Source of the DNA: Lachnospiraceae bacterium
GTDB lineage: Bacteria; Bacillota; Clostridia; Lachnospirales; Lachnospiraceae
DNA: 32,120 nucleotides
Direction: 5' to 3'
Assembly (NCBI GenBank): GCA_016284355.1
Contig: JAEEOQ010000096.1
Location: forward strand, 1-32,120
Shown: one piece after another, positions 1 to 8,881 of the stretch
How the letters are laid out: every line of letters starts with the position of its first letter
How positions within the stretch are numbered: position 1 is the stretch's first letter
Notes under the pieces: generated by a model
What the model saw: the letters and a program-made list of their open reading frames with translations, nothing else
The model's database searches: none
What the model was told of the DNA's origin: nothing
Position numbers and translations under genes: made by a program

Positions 1-95
1 TTAACGTCCTTTGCTTTTTGCTTTATCATGTAAAGCAGGATTATCAAAGGTTCGATCACCAAAAATGCCAGCGGCCAAAGTCTTGCTACGCTCAT
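1..95 (-). CDS. BatA-like membrane protein, N-terminal fragment
   Basis: The reading frame opens with ATG at 95-93, sharing an ATGA overlap with the stop of the DUF58 gene, and runs off the window edge after 31 complete codons. The fragment begins MSVARLWPLAF and continues with one hydrophobic stretch (about residues 8-23) followed by a basic segment (KQKAK). A hydrophobic N-terminus right after a DUF58 gene is the usual arrangement of BatA/aerotolerance-regulator N-terminal proteins, which often carry an extracytoplasmic von Willebrand A domain. That identity is inferred from position and the N-terminal pattern only; the diagnostic domain lies outside the window. Confidence 0.6.
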   Translation of the reverse strand, partial: MSVARLWPLAFLVIEPLIILLYMIKQKAKDV

Positions 96-964
96 CTCCA
101 GGTTATTCCTGTTCCTTTATTAACTATTACTTTAAGAGGATTACTTGTATCTACGGTGATATAGCTTCCTGAAAGCTTCTCTGCTATTTTAGCCGTCTCT
201 TCCGTAAATGCTTTGAATCTCTTTTTATATTCCTTAATTGTCTTTGGAATAAGGCTTACTTTAACTTTTGCTTCGTTTTCCGCATCTGTAAGGTTTGATA
301 CGCCGTTAATCAAGGGCTCTATCTCGCTTCCGCCAAAGGTCTGGAAAAAAATAAGCTCCTGTTTTTTGTAAAAATGCAGATATTTAAGATCAAGGCCCTG
401 CCCGGGGTAAAAATCAGAAATAACAGCCGTAAGCCCGGTCGTTCTTATAAGACCTGCGACAGCATCTTTATACCCTGCTTCTTTTTCCGCCTCATTTTCA
501 ATACGGCGTAAAACTTTATAAAAGCCTGATACCCCAAAGCATTCACAGATCACCTTCCCAAAGCCTTCTTTATAAAAGATCACTCTTACCCTGTCACCTG
601 CGGAAAGTGCCATATAGGCCACAATACCCGCAAGCTGAAGTGCCCTTGTAAACTTCTCATTTTCAAGGCGCATTGACTTTGACACATCTATAAGAATATG
701 GCAGGTGATCTCCCTTTCTTCAAGAAAGCGCTTTATATACAGCTTTCCCAGGCGCCCGAAAGCATTCCAGTCAAGCATTCTTATGTCATCGCCAAAAGCA
801 TACTCTCTGTAGTCGGAAAACTCGCTGCCCCTTCCCTTTACTTTCGATCTTTTACCGCCGCTGTCAGAAACAGGACCTGCGGTAACGCCGGGAAGGGAAA
901 GCTTTTTCAGGCTTTCAAAAAACTCATTATTAAAGATCGATGACCTTTCTGATATCGATTCCAT
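92..964 (-). CDS. DUF58 domain protein (MoxR-associated, vWA-like)
   Basis: 290 residues, the usual length for DUF58 proteins. The family signature is plain at about residues 45-80: GRGSEFSDYREYAFGDD followed by RMLDWN and KLYIKRF. A following segment, LIDVSKSM (residues 91-98), has the DxSxS arrangement of a von Willebrand A metal site. No signal peptide or membrane segment is evident, so it is probably cytoplasmic. DUF58 proteins are encoded next to MoxR ATPases across bacteria and are thought to act with them in assembling or maturing envelope or metal-dependent proteins; the exact role is unknown. The start at 964 is supported by GAGGG eight bases upstream and lies 35 bases inside the moxR-like gene, implying translational coupling. 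Confidence 0.9.
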   Translation of the reverse strand: MESISERSSIFNNEFFESLKKLSLPGVTAGPVSDSGGKRSKVKGRGSEFSDYREYAFGDDIRMLDWNAFGRLGKLYIKRFLEEREITCHILIDVSKSMRLENEKFTRALQLAGIVAYMALSAGDRVRVIFYKEGFGKVICECFGVSGFYKVLRRIENEAEKEAGYKDAVAGLIRTTGLTAVISDFYPGQGLDLKYLHFYKKQELIFFQTFGGSEIEPLINGVSNLTDAENEAKVKVSLIPKTIKEYKKRFKAFTEETAKIAEKLSGSYITVDTSNPLKVIVNKGTGITWR

Positions 965-1883
965 CTGCTATTCCCTCATAATTTAAAAGAACTCTGTGGT
1001 TAAGAACTTTATATGCAACTTCCTTTACATCATCAAAGCTTACATTCATGCGGCCGTTTAAAAACGCCTCAGCCTTTGATGCCATAAAGATACACTGCAG
1101 CGCTCTTGGGGACGCTCCGCAGGATACATACTTTTTGCAGGTCTCGTTTGCCTTTTCGCTTTCAGGATGTGTAGAAAGCACCACATCTGCTGCGTAGGAA
1201 GCCACTTCGCTGCTCATAGGTATATTTTTTATCATCTCTCTTGCAGCAAGGATGTCATCTCCCGTAAGCACTTTATTTATCTCCGGGACCTCAGTTCCAA
1301 CAGTTATGTTCATAATACTCAGAAGCTCTTCTTTGCCGGGGTATTCCATAAATAGTTTAAAGAAGAAACGGTCAAGCTGAGCCTCAGGAAGCGGGTATGT
1401 ACCCTCATTTTCAATAGGGTTTTCCGTAGCCAGGACAAAGAAAGGAGAAGGGAGAGCCCTTGTTACCTTTCCCGTCGTAACGGTGTGCTCTGCCATAGCC
1501 TCAAGAAGTGCCGACTGGGTCTTTGGCGTGGCTCTGTTTATCTCGTCTGCAAGCACCATATTGGCAAAAACAGGGCCTTCTTCAAAAGAAAAAGTATTTT
1601 TACCATCTTCCTGCACTATAAGAGTGGTTCCCGTAACATCAGCAGGCATTAGGTCCGGCGTAAACTGTATTCTGTTAAACTTAAGGTCGCATACCTTTGC
1701 CACAGTTTTTACAAGCTGAGTCTTGCCAAGCCCCGGCTCGCCCTCAAGAAGCACATTGCCTCCTGAAAGCATCGCAATTATAACATCTCTTATAATGCGT
1801 TCCTGTCCTATTATGCCTTTTTTAATCTCTTTCTCGCAGGAAAGTATTTTTTCCCGCATTGTTCCGATCTCTTTTTCAGTCAT
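930..1883 (-). CDS. MoxR family AAA+ ATPase
   Basis: 317 residues, the normal MoxR length. Walker A GEPGLGKT is at residues 48-55, Walker B VLADEIN near 110-116, the sensor-1 region ATENP at about 152-156, and the EAQLDRF segment with the arginine-finger position at about 167-173. MoxR ATPases are cytoplasmic hexameric chaperone-like motors that work with vWA-domain partners, here presumably the DUF58 protein and the truncated BatA-like protein downstream. AAGGAG precedes the ATG at 1883. The gene ends 35 bases inside the DUF58 frame and starts 27 bases after the preceding membrane-protein gene, so it belongs to the long operon led by the response regulator. Confidence 0.95.
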   Translation of the reverse strand: MTEKEIGTMREKILSCEKEIKKGIIGQERIIRDVIIAMLSGGNVLLEGEPGLGKTQLVKTVAKVCDLKFNRIQFTPDLMPADVTGTTLIVQEDGKNTFSFEEGPVFANMVLADEINRATPKTQSALLEAMAEHTVTTGKVTRALPSPFFVLATENPIENEGTYPLPEAQLDRFFFKLFMEYPGKEELLSIMNITVGTEVPEINKVLTGDDILAAREMIKNIPMSSEVASYAADVVLSTHPESEKANETCKKYVSCGASPRALQCIFMASKAEAFLNGRMNVSFDDVKEVAYKVLNHRVLLNYEGIADGIDIRKVIDL

Positions 1884-1910
1884 AACCTGCTCCTTATAAT
1901 ATTGCTTTTT

Positions 1911-3317
1911 TTACTTGCTTAAACCTTCAAAATAATTCTTTATAAGATCTTTATATTTCAGATCAACTTTTCCGTTATCTATATAGGAAACCGCTCTGTC
2001 TTTGTACTCATTTATAACAGAATCATACGCAACGGCAGTGCCTTTTTCGCCCTGCCCCGATATTTTGTTTCCGCTTTCAAAAGTATCGCCATCTCCCATG
2101 GTTCCCATCAGATCTTCACTTTCTACAGTCTCTCCCGGAATAAGGATACTTTCTGATTCCATGTCAATATCTGCTCTTTCAACGCCCTTTTCAGAGCCTT
2201 TGTTGTAACCGCCGCCTTTTCCGCTTCCGCTGCCTCCGTTACCGTTGCCGTTTCCTGTTCCTTCTCCGCCGTTACCGTTCCCGTCACCGTTTCCGCCTTC
2301 GTTACCGCCTTTTCCTTCGCTGCCGGAATCTTCACCGTCTTTGCCTTCACCTTTTGCAGTCTCACTTGCAGTGCCGGTTCCTTTGCTCTTTGTGCCTTCG
2401 CCCTGCGCAGATTCTTTACCGGTGCCGTTTTCTGAGTGGTCTCCGGTCTTTTTGCCGGTAACATTCCCCGTAGATGTGCTCTTTCCGCCTTCACTTCCGC
2501 TTCCGGTTTTTTCGGAATTTGCATTCCCGTTTTCACCGTTTTGTCCTATTTTTTCTCCTTCTTCTCCCGTGTTAGAGGTATTCTCGCCCTTTTCTTTTCC
2601 GGCGCCCTCATTTATATTTCCTACGCCTGCTTTTTCTTTTTCTCCTGCAAGGCTCATTTCGTTTTTAGTGCTTTCAGCTTTCTTTTTATTAAGCCTTTTG
2701 GCAATATCAGCAAGCTCCTTATTGCTGTCTGCTTTAAGTATCTCCGCTATTGCCCTGTCTATAGCGGCTGCAAGGATCTTATCCTTTTCTTTTTGGGTGT
2801 TTAGCTCAGCTTTTTCAAAAAGAAGCGCCTCTATCCTTGCCGCCTTTTCATGCGAAAAAGTAGGAACCGAAAAAACAACCTCTGCCAAGATAAACAGCAT
2901 AACAAAGATCACAGGCTTTATAAGATTTACAGGCTCCTTTAACGCTTTCTTAACATCAAAGCCGCTAAGAACGTTAATCGTATCTTCCCTTTGAAGCTTT
3001 GAAAAGACATCATTTTTTCCCTCATTTTCAAGGGCTGTAACAAGTCTTTCTTTAAGTCCTTTGCCATCAAGTATAAGGGCTGCTTCCCTTTTTCCGGGAG
3101 CTTTTATTATACCCACCGCAAGCCCTAAGATAAGTGATCCTGCAATGATGATTCCTAAAAGAAAGTGCCTAAAAGGTACAGGTATAAAAAGAGATACAAG
3201 GGCTAAAAAAAGCGCAAAGCATCCGCCTGCTGTAAGCGCGGTGCACATACATTTAAGCATCCTTCTTACTGCGATATTAACTTGTGCTTTTCTTATCGCC
3301 TCATGTATCTTTTTCAT
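1911..3317 (-). CDS. Membrane protein with long Gly/Ser/Glu-rich linker (DUF4175-like)
   Basis: 468 residues. Two hydrophobic segments near residues 23-45 and 51-71 and a third near 131-151 place the N-terminal third in the membrane. A charged helical stretch (about 155-225) follows, then an unusually long low-complexity linker (about 229-382) made almost entirely of G, S, E, N, T and K. The C-terminus (YKDLIKNYFEGLSK) resembles the end of DUF4175-type proteins often found in MoxR/DUF58 clusters; this match is from memory and tentative. The start is only three bases past the permease stop, so it is co-translated. Function unknown; a surface- or partner-binding role for the flexible linker is speculation. 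Confidence 0.75.
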   Translation of the reverse strand: MKKIHEAIRKAQVNIAVRRMLKCMCTALTAGGCFALFLALVSLFIPVPFRHFLLGIIIAGSLILGLAVGIIKAPGKREAALILDGKGLKERLVTALENEGKNDVFSKLQREDTINVLSGFDVKKALKEPVNLIKPVIFVMLFILAEVVFSVPTFSHEKAARIEALLFEKAELNTQKEKDKILAAAIDRAIAEILKADSNKELADIAKRLNKKKAESTKNEMSLAGEKEKAGVGNINEGAGKEKGENTSNTGEEGEKIGQNGENGNANSEKTGSGSEGGKSTSTGNVTGKKTGDHSENGTGKESAQGEGTKSKGTGTASETAKGEGKDGEDSGSEGKGGNEGGNGDGNGNGGEGTGNGNGNGGSGSGKGGGYNKGSEKGVERADIDMESESILIPGETVESEDLMGTMGDGDTFESGNKISGQGEKGTAVAYDSVINEYKDRAVSYIDNGKVDLKYKDLIKNYFEGLSK

Positions 3318-3320
3318 TTA

Positions 3321-4283
3321 TTATTCTTCCGTCCTTACGACTTTTTCTTTCTTTTTCAAAGCTTTACTTTTTCTGTTTTTTGCAAGAAGCGGATTTAATC
3401 TTCTTCCCGCAAGTTTTATAACAAAAAATGAAATAATGATCTGTACACCGCTGCTAAGGTAGAACCACCAGTTGATGATCCAGGTCGGGATCGTACCAAA
3501 TTCTCCTATTATCTCGCTAAACATAGATTTGCTTCCAAGTGCGTTCATGACAAGTGAAGCCCATGTAACTCCGGGGTTAATCATAAGAAGAAGCACCCCG
3601 TATCCAAGATCTGCATCGTAAACCTGTGTATATTTGCCTAAAGCATGCATATTTTCAAGCCACATCTGACCCACAAGCTTTGCTACAAGTATAATTACGC
3701 AGGTACCTATGCCCATAAAGATAAGGGTTGCATAGGTAAATACAGTAGAAAGAGCTGTCTTTTTAAACTTTGCAGAAAACAGCACTCCAAAGCTGCCCAC
3801 ATAAAAAGCCGTGATCACTATAAAAAGCATATAAAGCGCAATATCCACGATACTGATACCGCCTATGGTAAATACAAGCGCAAGTATCGGAAGGCTTGAA
3901 ATAACAAGAAGCACTATGGACCCAATACCGCTCATAAGCTTGCCAAGAGCGATACTTGCAGGCTTTAGCGGCGTGGTAAGAAGGATATCAAGTGTCTGCT
4001 TTTCACGCTCGCCGGATATTGACCCTGCCGTATATGCAGGTATGGCAAAGCATATAAGGAAAAACTCAATAAGAGTCAGCATCAGATAAAGGATCATAAC
4101 CACATCTTCGCTCATATTTGAAGAGCCTGACAGGTAAAAGATCACGTAAAGTGCCACAGTACCTACAAGTCCGAGTATAGTGTTGTAAACCATGAGCGTA
4201 ACAGAAAGTTTTCTGTTTCTTACAACTGTCCGTAGTTCCTTAAGGAATACCGGGTTTATACAAAATCTGCTTATTTTTTCCAT
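3321..4283 (-). CDS. ABC-2 type transporter permease
   Basis: 320 residues with about six hydrophobic segments and the opening pattern of ABC-2 permeases: a cytoplasmic N-terminus with LKELRTVVRNRK, a first membrane span, then a conserved cytoplasmic loop SGEREKQTLDILLTTPLKP before further spans. This loop is the classic ABC-2 coupling region. The gene follows the ATPase gene with a 10-base gap and is preceded by GGGGG near the ATG at 4283. It presumably forms the membrane half of the transporter with that ATPase. The two resemble GldA/GldF-type exporters; the substrate cannot be told from sequence. Confidence 0.9.
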   Translation of the reverse strand: MEKISRFCINPVFLKELRTVVRNRKLSVTLMVYNTILGLVGTVALYVIFYLSGSSNMSEDVVMILYLMLTLIEFFLICFAIPAYTAGSISGEREKQTLDILLTTPLKPASIALGKLMSGIGSIVLLVISSLPILALVFTIGGISIVDIALYMLFIVITAFYVGSFGVLFSAKFKKTALSTVFTYATLIFMGIGTCVIILVAKLVGQMWLENMHALGKYTQVYDADLGYGVLLLMINPGVTWASLVMNALGSKSMFSEIIGEFGTIPTWIINWWFYLSSGVQIIISFFVIKLAGRRLNPLLAKNRKSKALKKKEKVVRTEE

Positions 4284-4293
4284 CTTTATCCCC

Positions 4294-5211
4294 CTATTCC
4301 TTGATTATCTGCATAAATACAGATTCAAGACTGCCTTTTTCTTTTGCAAATGAGGTGATCCTAAAGCCGTCTGCTATAAGGTCTGAAAGCAGCCTTGCCG
4401 CTTCCTCGTCATCCCCTGAAAAGCCCACATATATCTCATCTTCCGTAATTGAGATGTTGTCTGCATCAGGTCTTTCCTTTAGCTTTCGTATAAGCTCATC
4501 CTTGCGGTCTATTGTTTTAATAACTATCGGATTGCTTCTGTTCATCTTTTGCATTATAGAATCAACGGTGCCGGATACCAGCATCTTTCCGTGCTCGATA
4601 ATGCCGACGCTTGAACACATTTCCGCAAGCTCCGGTAAAATGTGGGAGCTTATAAGAATGGTCTTTCCCATTTCCCGAAGGTTGTTAAGTATGCCCTTCA
4701 TCTCAAATCTGGCTCTTGGGTCAAGTCCTGAGGCCGGCTCATCAAGTATAAGAAGCGAAGGATTATGTATAAGAGTCCTTGCAAGACAAAGTCTTTGCTT
4801 CATACCTCTTGAAAGCCCGTCTACATATGAGTCTGCCTTGTCAGAAAGATTTACAAGCTCCATAAGGTCAAGTGAGAGCTTTCTTGCGGCTCTGCCGTCT
4901 ATCCCATAAATTGAAGCAAAAAACTCCATGTATTCAATCGCCTTAAGATTGTCGTATACTCCAAAGAAATCAGGCATATAACCGATACTGGATTTAAGCC
5001 CCTGTATGTCTTTTCTTGCATCGATGCCTGCGATGTGGATCTGCCCGCTGTCTGCTGCAAGAAGCCCCGAAACTATCTTCATGGTAGTGGTCTTTCCTGC
5101 ACCGTTTGGCCCCACAAAACCGTAAAGCTCGCCATCGTCGATACTTAGCGAAAGGTTATCAAGGGCTTTAAAATCACCGTATGACTTATTAAGATTTTCT
5201 ATTTCAAGCAT
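4294..5211 (-). CDS. ABC transporter ATP-binding protein (GldA/CcmA-like)
   Basis: 305 residues. Walker A GPNGAGKTT at 34-42, signature LSRGMKQR at 133-140, Walker B LLILDEP at 153-159 and the switch histidine in ISSH at about 190. The Q-loop region reads IGYMPDFFGVYDN, with no glutamine at the usual place, as is common in this ATPase subfamily. Residues from about 215 form a C-terminal accessory domain. Start ATG at 5211 has AAGGGG upstream. It lies between the large envelope protein and the permease with gaps of 21 and 10 bases and is predicted to energise that permease. Substrate unknown. Confidence 0.93.
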   Translation of the reverse strand: MLEIENLNKSYGDFKALDNLSLSIDDGELYGFVGPNGAGKTTTMKIVSGLLAADSGQIHIAGIDARKDIQGLKSSIGYMPDFFGVYDNLKAIEYMEFFASIYGIDGRAARKLSLDLMELVNLSDKADSYVDGLSRGMKQRLCLARTLIHNPSLLILDEPASGLDPRARFEMKGILNNLREMGKTILISSHILPELAEMCSSVGIIEHGKMLVSGTVDSIMQKMNRSNPIVIKTIDRKDELIRKLKERPDADNISITEDEIYVGFSGDDEEAARLLSDLIADGFRITSFAKEKGSLESVFMQIIKE

Positions 5212-5232
5212 TTTCTTTTCCCCTTTCCCTTT

Positions 5233-7551
5233 CTAATTTGCAAATATCGCCGAAAGAACCGGCATGGTGATGCTGTAGTAGTTTTCTTTTAAAACCTGCG
5301 GGTCCACTCTGTAATCGATAGTCATAACACCGTCATTTAAATACGGGTCAAGGTTGCTAAGTTCACCTGCAACACCGCTTTCAAATATCTTGTCATATTC
5401 TCCCGTGCGGTAATTTAAGAAATATATGTCTCCCGGGAAGTACTCGTAGTCCTTGTAACTAAACTCATTGTTAAGGTCTTCTCTGTACTGGATCTTAAGC
5501 AGGTTACTGTCAAAGGTATACTCGTAAATAGAGTCATCTGTTTCAATATATCTGTCCCATGTAATGTTTGTCTTTCCCGAAATGGCTTTTGTCATATACC
5601 TGTCGATGGAAACACTTAAACTAATACCTGTGTCTTTTCCCGGATCTGCGTCCATGTACATAATGGTAGTACCGTCATTTTTCATCTCACAGTTGCTTGC
5701 AAAGGTGTCAAAGTCGGCATCTTCAACGTAAGCCGCAAACAGTGAACATGCGGTATTTGCCGGGCATCTTTGCTGTAGCGAGTAACCGTAAGCATTTCTT
5801 ACTTTTTCGTATTTGTCGTGTCTGTAATACTCAGGTCCAAAAACCTCCTCAAAGAAACTGCTAAAATCCACATAACCAAAGCTTGTAACATAAAGCTTGT
5901 GTTCGGTGGAAGAATCAAAAGAAACCGTTTCTCCCGGAGCCACTTCATCTGCTATATAAAACAGCATGTTGTTGTGGTACGCAAGTAAATGCTTAAGCGG
6001 GAAACTGTATCCGTTTGTAAATGTTCCCGTTACATTTCCGCTTGGATCGGTATTAAGTACGTAATCGTAAGCAGAAGCCCCGATATGATTCTTTTCTGCC
6101 ACAAGTCTGAAATCTTCAAATGTGGCAGGGTTGTTAAAATAAACCTTTGTGGCACTGCTGCTCTTTGATATGGTAACCTGAGGAGGGTAATTAACCTGTG
6201 AAAAGCCGTAATATCCGGAAATTTCCGTAGGTGTAATGTTGTAGTCACCTTCACTTACAAGGCTGTATGACTTGTTGTACGGAGCTCTTACACAAAAGTT
6301 GGTCTTTTCTTTTACAAAGCTGTCATTTATGTCAAGTGTGGTAAAATAAGTCATCTTTGGCTCGGTCGATCTTGTAGTGCTGCCAAGCAGATAAATGATA
6401 AGAGTAAAAACAAGAGCCTCGCCGGGTACAATAGCCCAGGTATACTGCCTTTTGTCTACCTTTTTTAATATAAGATAAAGAACCGGACCTATAAGAAGAA
6501 CGTAAACAAGAAGCACTATCATATAAAGCGCCACATTTGGCTTTGCATTCATATATTCCGATTCAAGCATCCTGCTGAGATAATAGCTGTTTATGCCTGT
6601 ATTTTCAGCTGTAAGCCTCTCTTTCTTTACCTCAGAAAGAGAATTTGCAAAATAGTTATATATTCCGATACCAAGAGTATCTTCAAGAGAATACGGAAGA
6701 ATAAAGCTTATTGGTGAAGCAAGGATAACACCGCTTCCATAGGTCTTCTTAAAGAATATTGTCTGATCTTCATATTTCATATCCGTTTCAAAGGAATCGA
6801 GAGAAAAAACAGAAGAATCAAGTTCTTCGCCATCTATGACGATCCTCTTAACTCCTTCTACCTTTCCCGACACCATATCGGCAGGGAAAGCATAAAGAGG
6901 GCCCGAGTAGTTGCTTCCCGTCATAAGAGCGAGAGTTCCGCCCCGGTCTACCCAGCCGGTGATGGCATTAAGCTGTAACTTTGTAAGTTTGGTAAGATCC
7001 ACATTGTCTACAACGATGACATCAAGACACTCAAGGGCATCCGCTTCTTCAGGTACCTCTTCGGTTTTGACAATGAAAACATCACCGTCACCCACATACG
7101 CAGGATATGCGGTTATGGTCTTGTCTGAAAGGATGGCTGTCTGAGTGCCGTTTGCGTAATAGCCTTCCTTATTAAACTTCATCTTATAAGCCACATCGCC
7201 ATTTTCATCGGTGATATAAACCATATACTCGATGCTTGCATCACCGGTAAAATAATATAAAAGTTCTTTTGATTCGCCTGCCGCGATATTGATCTGCTTT
7301 TCGATGGCTGTGTCATGGTCTGCATGTACCACAAGGGAACATGTTCCCGAAAAATCTTCCTGACTTGTAACTGTGACTGATATAGGCATCTTTCGGTTTC
7401 CTATGTAGTTCCCCGCAAGACCTGTCTTTGCATCAACAGTTATATGTCTCTGTTTTTGTGCCTCTGCTTTTTTTACCGTAAAAGGAAGAATACAAAGGAT
7501 AAAAGCTAAAGCAAAAACAAGGAATTTAATTATTCTTCTGTTCTTTTTCAT
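5233..7551 (-). CDS. Large secreted/membrane protein of ABC operon (GATase-like fold)
   Basis: 772 residues from the ATG at 7551. A longer frame opens at GTG 7578, but the ATG has GAGGGG upstream and begins MKKNRR, a proper signal-peptide start. A hydrophobic core at about 9-24 is a signal peptide or anchor. An extracytoplasmic region (about 30-335) contains VIVVDNVDLTKL and WVDRGGTLALMTG (about 178-212), the pattern of class I glutamine-amidotransferase-like folds in ABC-associated proteins. Two membrane spans follow at about 342-363 and 373-391, then a 380-residue extracytoplasmic C-terminal part with no family I recognise. It probably works with the ABC genes just downstream, like GldG-type auxiliary subunits. 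The start overlaps the kinase gene by 26 bases. Confidence 0.8.
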   Translation of the reverse strand: MKKNRRIIKFLVFALAFILCILPFTVKKAEAQKQRHITVDAKTGLAGNYIGNRKMPISVTVTSQEDFSGTCSLVVHADHDTAIEKQINIAAGESKELLYYFTGDASIEYMVYITDENGDVAYKMKFNKEGYYANGTQTAILSDKTITAYPAYVGDGDVFIVKTEEVPEEADALECLDVIVVDNVDLTKLTKLQLNAITGWVDRGGTLALMTGSNYSGPLYAFPADMVSGKVEGVKRIVIDGEELDSSVFSLDSFETDMKYEDQTIFFKKTYGSGVILASPISFILPYSLEDTLGIGIYNYFANSLSEVKKERLTAENTGINSYYLSRMLESEYMNAKPNVALYMIVLLVYVLLIGPVLYLILKKVDKRQYTWAIVPGEALVFTLIIYLLGSTTRSTEPKMTYFTTLDINDSFVKEKTNFCVRAPYNKSYSLVSEGDYNITPTEISGYYGFSQVNYPPQVTISKSSSATKVYFNNPATFEDFRLVAEKNHIGASAYDYVLNTDPSGNVTGTFTNGYSFPLKHLLAYHNNMLFYIADEVAPGETVSFDSSTEHKLYVTSFGYVDFSSFFEEVFGPEYYRHDKYEKVRNAYGYSLQQRCPANTACSLFAAYVEDADFDTFASNCEMKNDGTTIMYMDADPGKDTGISLSVSIDRYMTKAISGKTNITWDRYIETDDSIYEYTFDSNLLKIQYREDLNNEFSYKDYEYFPGDIYFLNYRTGEYDKIFESGVAGELSNLDPYLNDGVMTIDYRVDPQVLKENYYSITMPVLSAIFAN

Positions 7552-8881
7552 CTTTTTCGTTTCCCCTCTTGCCCGCACTTACCGGGAGGCTTACCGTAAA
7601 TACCGTGCCGAATTCGTCACTCCTAACGGAAATGTCCCCGTCATGCATATTGATTATGTTTTTCGTAATGGCAAGTCCCAGGCCGCTTCCTCCGGTATCT
7701 GTAGACCTTGAAGACTCAACTCTGTAGAACCTGTCAAATATATGCTCAAGATCCTCTTTCGGGATCATTCGCCCATAATTGGTTATAGAAAATACCATTG
7801 CCTGGTCAGAGGCATCCACATCAACAATGAGTTTCTTGCCGTCTTTTCCATACTTTATCGCATTTGAGATGATGTTTGCCACAGCTCTTGCCATAAGCTC
7901 GCCATCAACCTCCATCTTAAGACTGTTTATGTGATATGTATAAGTAGCCTCAAGCCCGGCTCTTGCCACCTGCGGGTAAAACTCATCTTCAAGCTGCTGG
8001 ATAAGCTTTACCATATCTATCTCCGTCTTGTGGATCTTTATCTCTCCGAAGGAAACCTTTGTAAATGAGAAAAGGTCCTCGATAAGGCTCTCAAGACGCT
8101 TTGATTTGTCGTAAGCTATGCCTGCATATTCCATCTTCTTTTCGATAGGCAGGTCTTCTTTTTTATTTATAAGCTCAAGATAGCCGATTATGGATGTAAG
8201 CGGAGTACGAAGGTCGTGGGCCACACTTGTTATAAGCTCATTTTTTGCCCTTTCATTCTCATGCTCACGTTCTATCATAACCTTGATGTCTTCGCTCATC
8301 TGGTTAAGTCCGTCTGCTATGGTAAGAAGCTCAGACTCGTTACGACGGGAGATCTTAACATCAAAATCCCCTGCGCTCATCTTCTCTATGGCTCCGGTTA
8401 TCTCGTTAAGATAGCCGCTGTACTTTCTGGTAAGCAAGATAAAGAAGATAACAAAAAGGAGGATAATGGAGCTGACCTGTATAATGGTCACAAGCCTTAT
8501 TATAGGGTCTGACTTTACTAAAAACGTCCTGCCCCTTTTTGGATTCATATTTGGTCCTATAGGTTCTTCAGGTCCAACGTTATTAGCGACAAGCTTTCTG
8601 TCATCAGACTCTCCTTTAGTGATCTCGCCAAAATCCTCTTCTTCCATGTCATCAGGATAATTTTCATCGTATTCATCCATATCCTCTTCTGCTAAGTATG
8701 AATTAGTCGTGGTCGCCTCATTTTCAAGGATAGACAGTTCTTCTGCCGCCTTCTTTGTACCGCTTTTTGTAAGTTCTATCACAAGACATACCGCGCCTAC
8801 CGCAAGGCAGGAAAGAAGCATACTTCCTATGGCATAAAGAATTATTCTGGTTGTAAAACTGCGAGATTTTTTATTTTTCAA
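7526..8881 (-). CDS. Two-component sensor histidine kinase
   Basis: 451 residues with a TTG start that overlaps the regulator stop by 11 bases; GGGG lies seven bases upstream. Membrane spans at about 12-36 and 128-150 enclose an extracytoplasmic loop of roughly 90 residues, strikingly acidic between about 65 and 94. A HAMP-like linker (about 150-205) is followed by the phosphoacceptor H222 in SVAHDLRTPLTS, the N box around NIISNAIKYGKDG (335-348), and the G2 box GGSGLGLAI (397-405). It should autophosphorylate at H222 and pass the phosphate to the regulator encoded just upstream. An acidic sensor loop recalls kinases that bind cations or cationic peptides, but the ligand is not known. Confidence 0.95.
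   Translation of the reverse strand: MKNKKSRSFTTRIILYAIGSMLLSCLAVGAVCLVIELTKSGTKKAAEELSILENEATTTNSYLAEEDMDEYDENYPDDMEEEDFGEITKGESDDRKLVANNVGPEEPIGPNMNPKRGRTFLVKSDPIIRLVTIIQVSSIILLFVIFFILLTRKYSGYLNEITGAIEKMSAGDFDVKISRRNESELLTIADGLNQMSEDIKVMIEREHENERAKNELITSVAHDLRTPLTSIIGYLELINKKEDLPIEKKMEYAGIAYDKSKRLESLIEDLFSFTKVSFGEIKIHKTEIDMVKLIQQLEDEFYPQVARAGLEATYTYHINSLKMEVDGELMARAVANIISNAIKYGKDGKKLIVDVDASDQAMVFSITNYGRMIPKEDLEHIFDRFYRVESSRSTDTGGSGLGLAITKNIINMHDGDISVRSDEFGTVFTVSLPVSAGKRGNEKDEKEQKNN

Noticed and set aside
2245-2994. Long plus-strand open frame (249 codons) rich in Pro, Ser and Phe
   Set aside because: It is antisense to the Gly/Ser/Glu-rich linker gene; the composition mirrors that repeat and there is no ribosome site or family match.
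7552-7578. GTG start for the large envelope protein
   Set aside because: The ATG at 7551 has a better placed GAGGGG and yields a normal signal peptide.
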